Below are positions 48,304-58,526 of a DNA stretch of 64,000 bases, piece by piece. Source of the stretch: Cohnella rhizosphaerae. Its GTDB lineage: Bacteria > Bacillota > Bacilli > Paenibacillales > Paenibacillaceae. The position numbers and the translations under genes are program-made. Below the pieces are notes generated by a model. That model was not told the origin of the DNA. It was given only the letters and a program-made list of their open reading frames with translations, and did not search any database. Every line of letters starts with the position of its first letter. Within the stretch, counting starts at the first letter, position 1. The DNA is taken from contig NZ_JAPDIA010000009.1 of the NCBI RefSeq assembly GCF_029525575.1, forward strand, positions 186,001 to 250,000, read 5' to 3'.

Positions 48304-49254
48304 TTAATGCATCGGCTTTTCCCATTCCCCTTTGATTACGATTCCTGTATCTTTGGCCGCTGCCTCAAGATCATGGATTTCCTGTGCGGTCAGCACGATT
48401 TCGGCGGCTTTTGCAGCATCGGCAATTTGGACGGTTCTCGTAACGCCGATGATCGGAACGGTTCCTTTCGCAATGGCCCAAGCGATTGCAACTTGCGCAG
48501 AAGTCGCATGATGCTTGTCGCCGATTTCCTTCATCACATGGATCAAGTCTTCCAGCCTCGCAAGCACGTCTTCATTAAACGCCTCACCTCTCCTGGTGCC
48601 GCCTGGGAGAGGATTTTTAACATTGTATTTGTCGGTTAATGCGCCTTGCTCCAACACCATGTAGGAGAAAAACACGATGTTGTTTTCGTTGCAGTAATCA
48701 ATAATTCCGGCTTCTTCGGACGAACGGTACAGCAAGCTGTAATGATTCTGTACGGCAGAGATTCGAAGCCCTTCTTCTGCCAGAATACTTTGCGCGAGTT
48801 TGATTTCCTCCAGATTGTGGTTGGAGACGCCTGCATATTTTACTTTTCCGCTTTTCATGAGCGGGATCAGCGCTGGCGTCCATCTCTTTACATCCAGCGG
48901 ATTGTGGATCCAGTAGATATCCATATGGTCTGCGCCGAGCCGCTCCAGGCTGCTGTTCAAGCTGTCTTCAACAGGCCCGCCAATTCGTGGATTAAATTTC
49001 GTTGAGAGCAGCACATCGTCGCGGCCTTTTGAAAGCTCGCCCAGAATACTTTCGGAGGCTCCCATTCCGTACACAGGCGCAGTATCCCATAAGTAGAGCC
49101 CGGCCTGCATCGCCGCATCAAAAACCGGTTTTAATTGTGCCGCGGAAAGATCATTCCCGAAAATAGCATCCCCGCCGCCTTGACCGGTCCCCCATGACCA
49201 GGTACCAAGCGCGATCGAAGGAATCCATTCATTTTGCAATTTCACCTTTTTCAT
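48304..49254 (-). CDS. aldo/keto reductase
   Basis: Intact 316-residue NADPH-dependent oxidoreductase. The TIM-barrel tetrad is visible as WDTAPVYG (Asp, Tyr), STKF (Lys) and YWIHNPL (His). The cofactor tail is GTVPIIGVTRTVQIADAAKA. I prefer ATG 49254, 11 bases from AGAAGGG, over the TTG at 49263, which is too close. It is convergent with the CynX-type gene and followed upstream by an AraC regulator on the same strand. Confidence 0.87.
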   Translation of the reverse strand: MKKVKLQNEWIPSIALGTWSWGTGQGGGDAIFGNDLSAAQLKPVFDAAMQAGLYLWDTAPVYGMGASESILGELSKGRDDVLLSTKFNPRIGGPVEDSLNSSLERLGADHMDIYWIHNPLDVKRWTPALIPLMKSGKVKYAGVSNHNLEEIKLAQSILAEEGLRISAVQNHYSLLYRSSEEAGIIDYCNENNIVFFSYMVLEQGALTDKYNVKNPLPGGTRRGEAFNEDVLARLEDLIHVMKEIGDKHHATSAQVAIAWAIAKGTVPIIGVTRTVQIADAAKAAEIVLTAQEIHDLEAAAKDTGIVIKGEWEKPMH

Positions 49255-49364
49255 TTGTTTCAACGCCCTTCTATATTGAATACCTGCGGCGTTTACCGCA
49301 TGAGTTCAGGATATCAAGGAGACGAATGAAGTTCTTTGCCTACAAGCTCATCCTTTTTGTTTAT

Positions 49365-50180
49365 TTAGCTCATTTTGTTTCTAAACGCCGACGGCGGGAG
49401 TCCGAATCTTTCCTTGAATACTTTGGAAAAGTGGGCGATATTTTCGAATCCGGTCGAAAAACAGATATCCGTCACAGTAAACGCCGTATTCGCGAGCAGT
49501 TCCTTGGCTTTATCCAGCCTCCGATTGCGAACCCATTTGAGCGGCGTGGTGTTGTATACGGCTTGAAAATCCCTTTTGAACGTCGCTACGCTTCTGCCGG
49601 ACAAATAGGCCAGGTCGTTCAGGGAAACGGGATTCAAGAAGTTCTCCTCCATGACCTTTGCGATGCTGCCTCTGTCCTTGCTTAGGGGTTGCACCATTTG
49701 ATACAAAAAACGATCATTCGAATCTGCAATGTGAAACAGCAATTCCATCAGCTTTACGCGGACCAGACCTTCTTTGACTTCATCCGGATTGTTGAAATAC
49801 GGTTTTAACGACTCGATATAGCTTCCAATGCGGTCATTGATCGGGAAGACGGTGATCGGAACGACATCATTCACGAGATAAATGGGTTTAAGACCGGCAA
49901 AAGTGAGGAATTCATCTACGATCTTCTCGTTCAGGAAAAACATCATATAGTCGAGGATGTAATCGGAATCGGGTTCGCCCGTTTTCTCGTATTCGACGCC
50001 AATGGATTTATGAATAAGCATCATTTCGTTGCTTCGCATCGTATAGGTCTGATCGCCGAAGCGAACGGTATAGACGCCCGATTTGACGATGAGCAGCAGA
50101 TGATCCTGAAGAAAAAAGGCTCCTTTTATGCCTTGCGTGTAAAAACAAAATTCGATGACGGACATTCCATCCAGCTTCAA
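49365..50180 (-). CDS. AraC-family transcription regulator
   Basis: A 271-residue regulator with N-terminal cupin-like arm (HLLLIVKSGVYTVRFGDQTYTM) and C-terminal HTH pair (VSLNDLAYLSGRSVATFKRDFQAVYNTTP and FTVTDICFSTGFENIAHFSKVFKERFGLPPSAFR), similar to ExsA-like proteins. The TTG at 50180 is poorly placed against its ribosome binding site. Removing one A from the A7 run near 50190 would extend it to ATG 50232 (MVKAPHELVKSPHKKGSLKLDG), a possible true N-terminus. It likely regulates the aldo/keto reductase just downstream. Confidence 0.8.
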   Translation of the reverse strand: MKLDGMSVIEFCFYTQGIKGAFFLQDHLLLIVKSGVYTVRFGDQTYTMRSNEMMLIHKSIGVEYEKTGEPDSDYILDYMMFFLNEKIVDEFLTFAGLKPIYLVNDVVPITVFPINDRIGSYIESLKPYFNNPDEVKEGLVRVKLMELLFHIADSNDRFLYQMVQPLSKDRGSIAKVMEENFLNPVSLNDLAYLSGRSVATFKRDFQAVYNTTPLKWVRNRRLDKAKELLANTAFTVTDICFSTGFENIAHFSKVFKERFGLPPSAFRNKMS

Positions 50181-50516
50181 GCTCCCTTTTTTTATGCGGA
50201 GACTTTACCAGTTCATGCGGTGCCTTGACCATTTTGCTTGATCGAATCGCCATGGACGTCCCCGCTTTACTTATGCCTGCGACTGCTCTATTTTCCACTT
50301 CATGTTCACCCTTTCGGTTATGCCATTCCCGATGTTTCTTAACAAGCGATTCCCCGCTTATCCTTTTAGTATAGCTGGAAACAGGTGCAAAATACTTTGC
50401 TGAAAAGCTCAAATGATTTGTTCATTTAGCTCGTGCAAGTTCTATTGCGAAAGCTTGTTTCACTGACTGTATCTGTCAACTATATTGAAGTACACTACAA
50501 GCAGGAGGCGATTCAA

Positions 50517-51101
50517 GTGATCGATAAGTCGAAGGAATTACCGGTTATGTTATTTGGCGAGCAGCGATCTCTCGAGAATTGGCTTGAGAACAATCATGAC
50601 ACTTCGCCGGGAATCCGGCTGCAAATATCGAAAAAAAATTCCGGTGTGATGACCGTATCCTACGATGAGGCACTTGAAAGCGCATTGTGCTACGGCTGGG
50701 TTGACAGCCAGAAGGAAAAGTTTGATGAAAAACTGTGGATACAGCGATTTACGCCGCGTAAGGCGAAAAGCATCTGGTCGAAAGTAAATAAAGACAAAGC
50801 GGAGATTCTTATTACGAATGGAAGAATGAAGCCTTCGGGGTTCAAAGCGATTGAAGCTGCCAAAAACAATGGAGAGTGGGATAAGGCCTACGAATCGCAA
50901 AGCATCGCTTCAATGCCTGAGGATTTCGCAATTGAACTTGAGCGTAATGTCCAAGCGAAGGCGTTCTATGATACGTTAAATAACCAAAATAAATTTGCAA
51001 TTCTTTTCAGAATCCATAATGTCAAGAAGCCGGAAACCCGGGCGAAAAAAATTCAACAGTTTGTCGCGATGCTTGAAAAAGGCGAAAAAATATACCCCTG
51101 A
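50517..51101 (+). CDS. YdeI/OmpD-associated-family protein
   Basis: Intact 194-residue protein: SLENWLENNHDTSPGIRLQISKKNSG, SYDEALESALCYGWVDSQKEKFDEKLWIQRFTPRKAKSIWSKVN and a C-terminal basic helix. The family is linked to bacteriocin or peptide resistance in some hosts; the mechanism is unknown. I choose GTG 50517 because GCAGGAGG lies eight bases upstream; earlier in-frame starts lack one. Confidence 0.82.
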   Translation: MIDKSKELPVMLFGEQRSLENWLENNHDTSPGIRLQISKKNSGVMTVSYDEALESALCYGWVDSQKEKFDEKLWIQRFTPRKAKSIWSKVNKDKAEILITNGRMKPSGFKAIEAAKNNGEWDKAYESQSIASMPEDFAIELERNVQAKAFYDTLNNQNKFAILFRIHNVKKPETRAKKIQQFVAMLEKGEKIYP

Positions 51102-51270
51102 AGCAGGAGAAGAGAGATGGCCTTTGGCGTTCGGATCTCCCTGTCCCGGGGGATCAACGTTTGTTCGCAGTCGGTGAGGCTTGTGAAGCGCCAAATAAAA
51201 AAAGGGAACGATGCGTAACTGATCCGGAAGACTATCGCTTAATGAAGACGCAAAGAGAGACGGTGGTCAT

Positions 51271-52151
51271 GTGCAACCTGTAAAAGTCTATCACTATGAC
51301 GCATTCAGCAATATTCCGAATAAGGGAAATCCGGCAGGCGTCGTCTTTAACGGCGAAAATCTCTCGGAGGAGCAAATGCGGGAGATTGCGGAGCGCGTCG
51401 GGTTTAATGAAACGGCATTCCCGATGACTTCGGATCGGGCGGATCTTAGAATCCGCTTTTTTTACGCCCGGACATGAAATAAATCTTTGCGGGCACGCGA
51501 CGATGGCCACTTTGTATGCACTAAAAACAAAAGGCCTGCTGGGCGACAAATCGGAGCTTACAATCGAAACGAAGGCCGGCGTATTGCCGATTCGGTTTAC
51601 TTCGGACAGCGAGCTTTTTTATCACGATGAGACAAGCTGTTCCCCAGTTTCAAGCGTTCAATGGCTCCATTAGAAACCTGGCTCATTCGATGGGCATTGA
51701 AGAGGACGATATCGAAACACGACTGCCAACGCTGTACGGCAGCACAGGCACGTGGACATTGCTGGTTCCCATTAAAGGCCTGGATGCTTTCAAACGCATG
51801 CGTCCGCATAATAAGCAATTTCCGGAGGTGCTGGTAGAGATGCCGAGATCCTCGATCCACCCGTTTTGTCTGGAGACTTACGATCCCGGTGCGCATATGC
51901 ATGCGCGTCACTTTTCATCGCCTTTTTCCGGTACGATCGAAGATCCGGTGACGGGTACGGCCTCCGGCGTCATGGGAGCTTATTATGCCAGGTACATAAA
52001 CAACGCGTCCGCCCCATTGAAGCTTGTAATCGAACAAGGACAGGAGATCGGCCGGGATGGCAGGGTGAGCGTATCGGTATCCGAGGGCGGCCATGAGATA
52101 GAGGTTACCGGGAACGCGGTATATGTAAACGAGTTTGAGGTGACTATTTAG
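51271..52151 (+). CDS. PhzF-family epimerase/isomerase (two frame breaks)
   Basis: Repaired to 292 residues, a diaminopimelate-epimerase-like fold of two similar halves. It has NKGNPAGVVF, catalytic Glu in GFNETAFP, FTPGHEINLCGHATMATLYAL, and EDPVTGTASGVMGAYYARY in the second half. Breaks are a T7 run (about 51457) and a T6 run (about 51615). GTG start with a weak GAGAGACGG upstream. The substrate is unknown; most chromosomal PhzF proteins are not in phenazine pathways, and none is seen here. Confidence 0.82.
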
Positions 52152-52403
52152 TCGTTACAGGAAAGATACCGGACTCAGATGACGCTATTTCGTGCAAAAC
52201 GGTGCAATTGCGATCGTTTCGGACTGGAGAGCCGTTATTCCCCAGATCCAGGCTAAAAAAAGGTCTCCAATTCCGCAATAAAGGCTCCTGGGTCCGCGAG
52301 CGGTCCGCAAAGCGCGTCAGGAACAAAAATAAGGGTTCCTCAGTCCGTTCGCTGCGCGCCATTGCGCACTCAAAGGCCACAGGCGGCTTTTTCGGCTAAA
52401 GCG

Positions 52404-52574
52404 CGTGTTAAAAAGTTTAATCTCTTGCTGAACCTTTTTCACCGCGCGAGCGAATCCGACGAGAAGGTTAGACATGAGGAGAAGCTGACCCAAGAAGAAC
52501 GGCGACAGTTTAAGGAGCTAGCCTCCAGACTAGCCCCGTATTTTGAGAAAATAAACGGAAAGAAGGAACCGTGA
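52404..52574 (+). CDS. possible small charged protein
   Basis: A GTG-started frame of 56 residues (VKKFNLLLNLFHRASESDEKVRHEEKL...). Strongly helical and charged, but there is no visible ribosome binding site and no known family. The 250 bases before it hold nothing I can assign. Confidence 0.3.
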   Translation, partial: RVKKFNLLLNLFHRASESDEKVRHEEKLTQEERRQFKELASRLAPYFEKINGKKEP

Positions 52575-52637
52575 GCGAATGCCGGGTTGAGTCGATCGAT
52601 CTCCAAATGGCCTTAGAGAACGCAACGATGCGCGCTC

Positions 52638-53623
52638 TTATAGCTGGGCCAGCCCGGCCATTCGATTCTCCAGCTCTTTGAGGTCGAACAGATTGTCCGG
52701 ATTTCCTTGACACCGTTCCAGCCCAAGGCTGTAGATCGATGCTGCTTTGGCGCGGTCGCTTTTCCTGTACAGATCTCCCCACTGAATATACGCCCATACG
52801 GCGTCCGGGAGGTCGGCCGTAATGTTTTCAAACGTCAGATCTGATTGGGCGAAATCCCCCATCAGCCCGTACGATTCGCCGATTTCGATACGCAAGTTCA
52901 GCAGTTGGTCGGGCTCGATGTCGGTAAATAGCTCCTGCTGCTCGCGGCAGAGCGCGATTCTTTCCTCCAGCAGCGCCTTCCGTTGCTCGACCTCCAGCGC
53001 GACTGACGCATTGCGTAGCGTCAGCGAATATTCGTCTAACACCCATGCAAAGTCGATAAACGTCGGGAATCGCGCATAGAGATTGTCCCAGGCACGAATG
53101 CCCAGCGGGAGGATAAAATGCGTCTTCAATCGATCCCAGACGGTGCGCAGAAGTGCCAGACGTTCTTCATCCTGTTGCGGCGAGCCGTAATCGCTTAGAC
53201 GTTCGACCATGTCTTCCAGCTTGTCGAAGCTAAGCACATCCGGCGCCCAGCGCCTGCTGAGCTCTTTGGCCGCGAGCGTCGGGAACATCGCCTCTTCGCG
53301 AACCGAAGGCGAGCCGCTTTGCTCCAGCCACAGCTGTGCCACCCGATCTGAATGCATAAACGTCTGAAGATCTCGTAGGAAAATCTCCCGATCTACAGGA
53401 ATACCCATTCGTTTCAACCGTTTTAAGATGTCTTCGTCCGACATGCGCTTTGCAGCATCCGGCTGCGGTCGGTTTTTTTGGATCGAGCGTTTTCGTCAAT
53501 GCTTTTGCCAAGCTTGCCATACTGGGCGCGGCGGCCGGCACTGGCTTGTCATATTTGGGCGTACAGCATTTTTTATATTTTTTTGCCGCTGCCGCAAGGG
53601 CAGGGATCGTTCCGACCGGGCAT
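52638..53623 (-). CDS. SEC-C zinc-motif protein with TPR-like C-terminal region (two frame breaks)
   Basis: Repaired to 327 residues. ATG at 53623 follows AAGGGGAAGG and starts MPGRNDPCPCGSGKKYKKCC, a complete SEC-C zinc motif. The rest is helical (ELFTDIEPDQLLNLRIEIGESYGLMGDFAQSDLTFENI), TPR-like. Two T7 runs on the plus strand (about 53473 and 53578) each need one base removed. Unrepaired, the zinc motif is cut off and the gene appears to start at 53444. Confidence 0.8.
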
Positions 53624-53727
53624 ACGTCAGCCTTCCCCTTTCGTGCATGAAATTCATTTTTTTCCGAGCGAGAGTCTCGTTTATTTTAACATATTCGGGG
53701 GCGCAGTCTGGAATCGAACGGACAGAT

Positions 53728-54053
53728 AGATTCGCAATTTTGGACGGTTACATTAAGGACAAGCGCGGCAAGCTTGACTGTTCGATCTCGGATGCCGAGG
53801 TATTTGCGTTCTGGACGGACTTCCAGCGGCCGATAGGCACCTACCTGTACGGGCGCGGAATGTACGCGAATCGATGGTGTACTGGGAGACGGCGGACATC
53901 TAAACCAGCCCGTCCGGCGCCGATCAACCGGACGTCATGCGGGACTTCGCGCACATTTGGCGAACTGCCGAGAAGATCGTGTTCTCCCGGACGCTTCAGA
54001 TGCGGAGTCATGCAGCTTCGCTATCGCGTGATCGGCTGACCGGAGACGACAAT
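53728..54053 (+). pseudogene. remnant of a DHFR-family (RibD-type) reductase
   Basis: Fragments in changing frames match the family: ILDGYIKDKRGKLDCSISDAEVFAF, TYLYGRGMY, then ESMVYWETAD, an in-frame stop, and PDVMRDFAHIWRTAEKIVFSRTL. The 5' end with its start and the C-terminal third are missing. Unlike the homopolymer breaks elsewhere, this has truncation, a stop and a frame change, so it looks truly decayed. It is related to the intact gene at 32908. Confidence 0.65.
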
Positions 54054-54096
54054 TAAACGAGACAGCGGCGATCGTCCCCGGATTCGTACATTCCGT

Positions 54097-57000
54097 CTAA
54101 TGCTTCGCCGGAAGCGGAATCTCGATGGCAAGCAGGCAGCCGACGCCGCCGTTCGCGGAGACGGCGAACGTACCGCCGTGACGCTCGACCCGCTCCTTCA
54201 TCGCGGTCAGGCCGAAGCCGAACGGGCCGGTCTCGTACGGTCGTCCGTCGCTCGCCAGGCGGAAGCGGAGCTGCGAATCCGCAATGCCCAATCGGAAGTT
54301 GAACGTTCGGCTTCCGCCATGCCGAATGCCGTTCGTCAGCCCCTCCTGCAGCGCCCGGTACAGCGTCGCGCCGAGCGCTTCGTCCAGCGCGGGCAGCGGC
54401 TCGATCGTGTATTCGACGGCAATGCCGGTCAGCTCTCCCGTCCGTCGAAGCAGACTGTGCAGCGCAGGGAGCAGCGCTTCCTGCTCGTCCGCCGTCTTCA
54501 GCAACCGCACCGTGCGACGGATCTCGTCGAGCCCTTCGCGCACCGATTCGCGGGCGGCATCCAGCTTGCCCACAGCCCGCTGTGGGTCGCCTTCGAACAG
54601 CAGCTTCGCCGCTTCGATCTGGATCATGGCGGCCGTCAGCGTGTGGCCGACCTGGTCGTGCATGTCGTGCGCGATCCGGTTGCGCTCTTCCAGCACGGAC
54701 ACCTCCGCGAGCGCATGCGCCGTCTCGTGCACGGAATCGATCAACTGCCGATTGGCGCGCTCCAGCTCGGCCGTTCGCTCCTGCACGAGACGCTCGAGCG
54801 AGCCGGTCAGCCGCGACAGCTGTAAGTGTACGCGCACGCGGGCGAGCAGGTCGTCGGAGACGACGGGCTTGACCAGATAATCGTTCGCGCCGGCATCGAA
54901 CCCGGCCGCGATGTCCGCCGGACTGCCGGTGGCGGTCAGCAGCAGGATCGGCAGCGCGCCGGCATCGTAGGACAGGCGAAGCGTTCGGCACAGGTCGTAG
55001 CCGTTCATGATCGGCATCATGACGTCGGCGATGACCAGATCGGGCTTGCCGTTCGCGGCGATCCAGACCAGCGCCTCCCGGCCGTCTGCCGCGGCAACGC
55101 TTCGCATCCCTTGAAGCGACAGCAGATTGGTCAGCACCTGGCGGTTAATCCCATCGTCGTCGACGATCAGCGCCACGGCTGAAGCGAGATTAGCGCTCGG
55201 CGTTTCCGTGGACCGGGCAGCAGAAGCCGCAGAAGTCGCAGAAGCCGCAGAAGTATCAGAAGTATCAGAAGTATCAGAAGTCGCAGCCAAAGCAGGCTCA
55301 AGCGGTTCGTCGGCAATCGCGCCAAGCTTCGATTCCGGTTCGGCGACAGATGCCGCGACTGGTATCGCCGTATCGGCCTCGAACGTCGCTGCTGCTTCCG
55401 CTTCCGGCAACGCCTCCACGGCCCCCGCCGCCTTCTTCGCTTCCGGCAACATCTCCACTGATTCCGCCGCCTTCCCCGCTTCCGACAACGCCTCCGCTGC
55501 CGCCGCGGCCTCCACCGCAACCGCATCCGCTGTCGCCGCATCGGCCGCCTCGCCGCGCGCCGCGATCGGCAGCGTGAACGTGAACACGCTGCCCTTGCCG
55601 GGCTCGGACACGCAGGATAGCGTGCCCCCGTGGAGCTCGACGAGCTTCCGCGCCAGCGGCAGGCCAAGACCTGCGCCCCGCAAGCTGGCCTCGCCCTGCT
55701 CGAACGGCTCGAACAGCCGCGGCAGCTCCCGCGGATCGATGCCCGCGCCCGTATCGGCGACCGCGACGTGCAGCGCGTCTCCGACCGGCTTGGCCGTCAC
55801 GCGAACGACGCCGGCATCGGTATACTTGATCGCGTTGCCCATAAGGTTGAACAGCACCTGCTGAACGCGGTTCTCGTCGGCGAAGACGAGCGGCGCATCG
55901 TCGGCGATGTCGACGACGACGCGCAGCCCCTTGTCCCGGGCGAGCGGCGCCACGAGCGCGGCGACGACGCCGGTCAGCGGCGCCAGAGCAACCGGCTCGC
56001 GGCGCAGCCGCAGATCGCCGTGCTTCAGCTTGGAGATGTCGAGAATGTCGTCGACCATGTGCGCGAGCCGCTTGCCGCTGACGGCGATCATCTGCAGCTG
56101 GTCGCCAACCTTCTCGCCGACCGGGCCGGCCGCGCCGCGCGCGAGCGTGTCGGCGATGCCGATGATGCCGTTCAGCGGCGTGCGAAGCTCGTGCGACGTG
56201 TTCGCGAGAAAGTCGTCCTTCAGCTTGTCGAGCTCCGTCAGCCGGACGCTCTTGCGTTCAAGCTCCTCGGCGTGCCGCTCGACCTGGGCGTACACCGCCC
56301 GCACCCGTTCCCGAAGCACCATCCCCATGCAGAACAGCAGCACGAAAAAGGCGTGCATGAACCGGCTTTGCTCGAAAATCAACCGATCCAGCCATACCCA
56401 CCAGATGCCGACGGCCGACAGGAAATAGACGGCCAGCACGGGCCCGAGCGCGGAGAAGCCGGCCAGGTACCAGAGCGCTTCCGGGCTTCGCCGACGGCGG
56501 TAGTGGGCGACGGAATGCGCCAGCACGATCGCGATGACCGGCAGCATAAGCGCAAAAAACACCGTGTTTATCGCCGGATAGGCAGCGGGATAAAGCCAGG
56601 CGGCGCCGATCGAGGCGGCGAAGAAAGGCGGCATGGCCTGCCATAGCCGGCGTACGATTTTCCGATAGCCCGGACCGAATACGGATTCGTAGAAAAGCAG
56701 AAAGCACATGACGCCAAGCGGCACGATCGCGTTCATGTAGTAGGGATACAGATACGTGTCCGCGAACAGCTGCAGGAGGGGGGAACGCCCGTCCGACGCA
56801 CAGCGACGAGATGTAGAGGGCGAACAAGGCGAAGTAGAGATAGCTCCGGTCCCGGCGGGAAAAGAAAAAAACGAGCGCTCCGACGCCAATCAGCGCGGAG
56901 ACGAAGCCGAGCGCGATCAAATAGGCGTAATCTCCGAACAACGCGGCAAGCTGATCGGCATAGCTGCGAATATAAACGCCGCCTACGCCTGCGAATTCGT

Positions 57001-57478
57001 TGTCCTTGTATACGCGTATGTATAAGGTGCGATCGGCGGACGCGTCGAGCGGCAGCTGCGCGCGGCCCAGGCTGGAGCCCGGCACGAAGCGGCGCTCGTG
57101 CGGCTCCCGCATGCCGCGTTCCAGAATGACGGAGCCGCCGAGGTAAACCTCGTAATGCAGCAGTCCTTGAACGAACAAATACGGGTCGCGCCACCGGTTG
57201 TCCGGCAGCGCCAGCGCATACCAGAAGTAGCCGGTCGTCTTGCGCCCGCGGAGTTCCTGCCAGATGTCCGACGCGCTGCGCCAAGGCGCCGCATCAAGCC
57301 GGTCGTTCGGCAGGTCGCCGGCATAGGCGCGAAGCTGCTGCTGCGCGCCGACCGGATAAACGTCCGCGTACGAAGGCGTGACGCGCTGGTCGAGGATCGC
57401 GAACGGCACGAGGGGAACGATCGTGATCGCCAGCACGATCAGCATGACGATATACGGTTTGGTTTTCGACAACAACAT
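54097..57478 (-). CDS. 7TM hybrid kinase with two kinase modules: HisKA-ATPase, REC, HisKA_3-ATPase (one frame break)
   Basis: Repaired to about 1126 residues. It has a TM helix, an extracellular 7TMR-DISM-type beta domain (GYFWYALALPDNRWRDPYLFVQGLLHYEVYLGG) and seven TM helices. Then comes HisKA (FLANTSHELRTPLNGI, phospho-His), HATPase (NLMGNAIKYTD, DTGAGI, GAGLGLPLA) and an Ala/Glu/Ser/Thr-rich linker of about 130 residues. A receiver (LIVDDDG, phospho-Asp in LVIADVMMP, LVKP) precedes a second NarL-type kinase (ERNRIAHDMHDQVGHTLTA) with degenerate ATPase (EGLTNGIRHG, FGFGLTAMKERVE). The break is a plus-strand G6 run near 56777. ATG 57478 follows ATGGAG. The second core should phosphorylate the NarL regulator encoded just upstream. 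Confidence 0.85.
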
Positions 57479-57616
57479 GGAATTCTCCATTCCGGCTCGC
57501 GGATATACGAACGCGCCCAACCACCATCATCGCCGCTTCTTTCGTCGCGTGACCAGTGACGGCGGTCATCGATTCGGTCATGGTCCGTCTGTCCGCCGCC
57601 GCCGTTCTATTCCGGG

Positions 57617-58307
57617 TTAATCCTCGCCGCCGCCCGTCGGCTCCGCTTCCCGCATCAGGCCCTGCAGCAGCAGGAGCGCCTTGGCGCGATCGTTCGTGCC
57701 GATTTTCTGATAAATGACGCTGACGTAGTTCTTCACCGTGCCTTCGCTCATGAACAGATATTCGGCCATCTCCCGGTTGCTCCGGCCCTCCAGCATGAGG
57801 AGGATCACCTTCTTCTCGCGGTCGGTGAACCGGATCATCTCCTGGCGCAGCCGGTTCGGATCGAGCACGTCGGCAGGCGCCTTCGTCAGGAAGGCGAGCC
57901 GCGACGCAAGCTTCGCGGCGACGGAGGCGGGCAGCATGAGCTGGCCCTTGACCGCGTCGCGGATCGACTCGACGATCTTGAGCGCGGGCAGGTCCTTCAG
58001 CATATAGCCGCAGGCGCCGTTCGCCAGGGCATCGACGATATAGTCGTCTTCGGCGAAGGTGGTCAAGATCAGCACGGCCGTCTCGGGATGCTCCCGCTTG
58101 ATCGTCTTGGTGCTCTCGATACCGTCCCGCAGCGGCATGCGAATGTCCATCAGCACAAGGTCGGGACGCAGCTCGCGGACGAGCGCGCATGCCTGCTCGC
58201 CGTCTTCGGCGGCGCCGACCACTTGCATATCTTTTTTGCAGGTCGATGATCGTCTGCAGGCCGTCCCGCATCAGCGTCTGATCGTCGGCGATGACTACGC
58301 GAATCAT
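57617..58307 (-). CDS. NarL/FixJ-family response regulator (one frame break)
   Basis: Repaired to 229 residues. Receiver: VVIADDQTLMRDGL, phospho-Asp in LVLMDIRMP, switch Thr in LTTFAEDD, Lys in YMLKDLP. LuxR-type HTH: FTDREKKVILLMLEGRSNREMAEYLFMSEGTVKNYVSVIYQKI. The plus-strand T6 run near 58232 is one base too long; repair gives LQKDMQVVGAAEDG. It is first in the operon, 138 bases before the kinase, and divergent from the surface-protein genes, its probable targets. Confidence 0.87.
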
Positions 58308-58391
58308 TAGGAAAGAACAACCTCCGCCTCCACGTTCGATGTTCCTATTATACCGCTGCGCGTGCTAGAACGGAGACATTTTGACAAATTT

Positions 58392-58404
58392 CGTCATCAT
58401 GACG
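58392..58404. promoter_or_regulatory. palindrome in the divergent regulator/surface-protein region
   Basis: CGTCAT-C-ATGACG, 13 bp and perfect, lies 11 bases after TTGACA (58381-58386). It is placed midway between the response regulator and the first surface-protein gene, a reasonable NarL-type binding site. Confidence 0.45.
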
Positions 58405-58526
58405 CCGGTCACTGGTCATTCGCGCTTCTTGCCTTAACAATTAAGCATGGCGGAATAGAAAGCCGGAAGGGGAGAATCGGCATTTCAGGTGATCGGCGTT
58501 TAATTCGTGCGGAGGGGAAAACAAAG

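Noticed and set aside
51271..52151. Phenazine biosynthesis locus
   Set aside because: PhzF-like proteins are widespread; no other phenazine genes are present.
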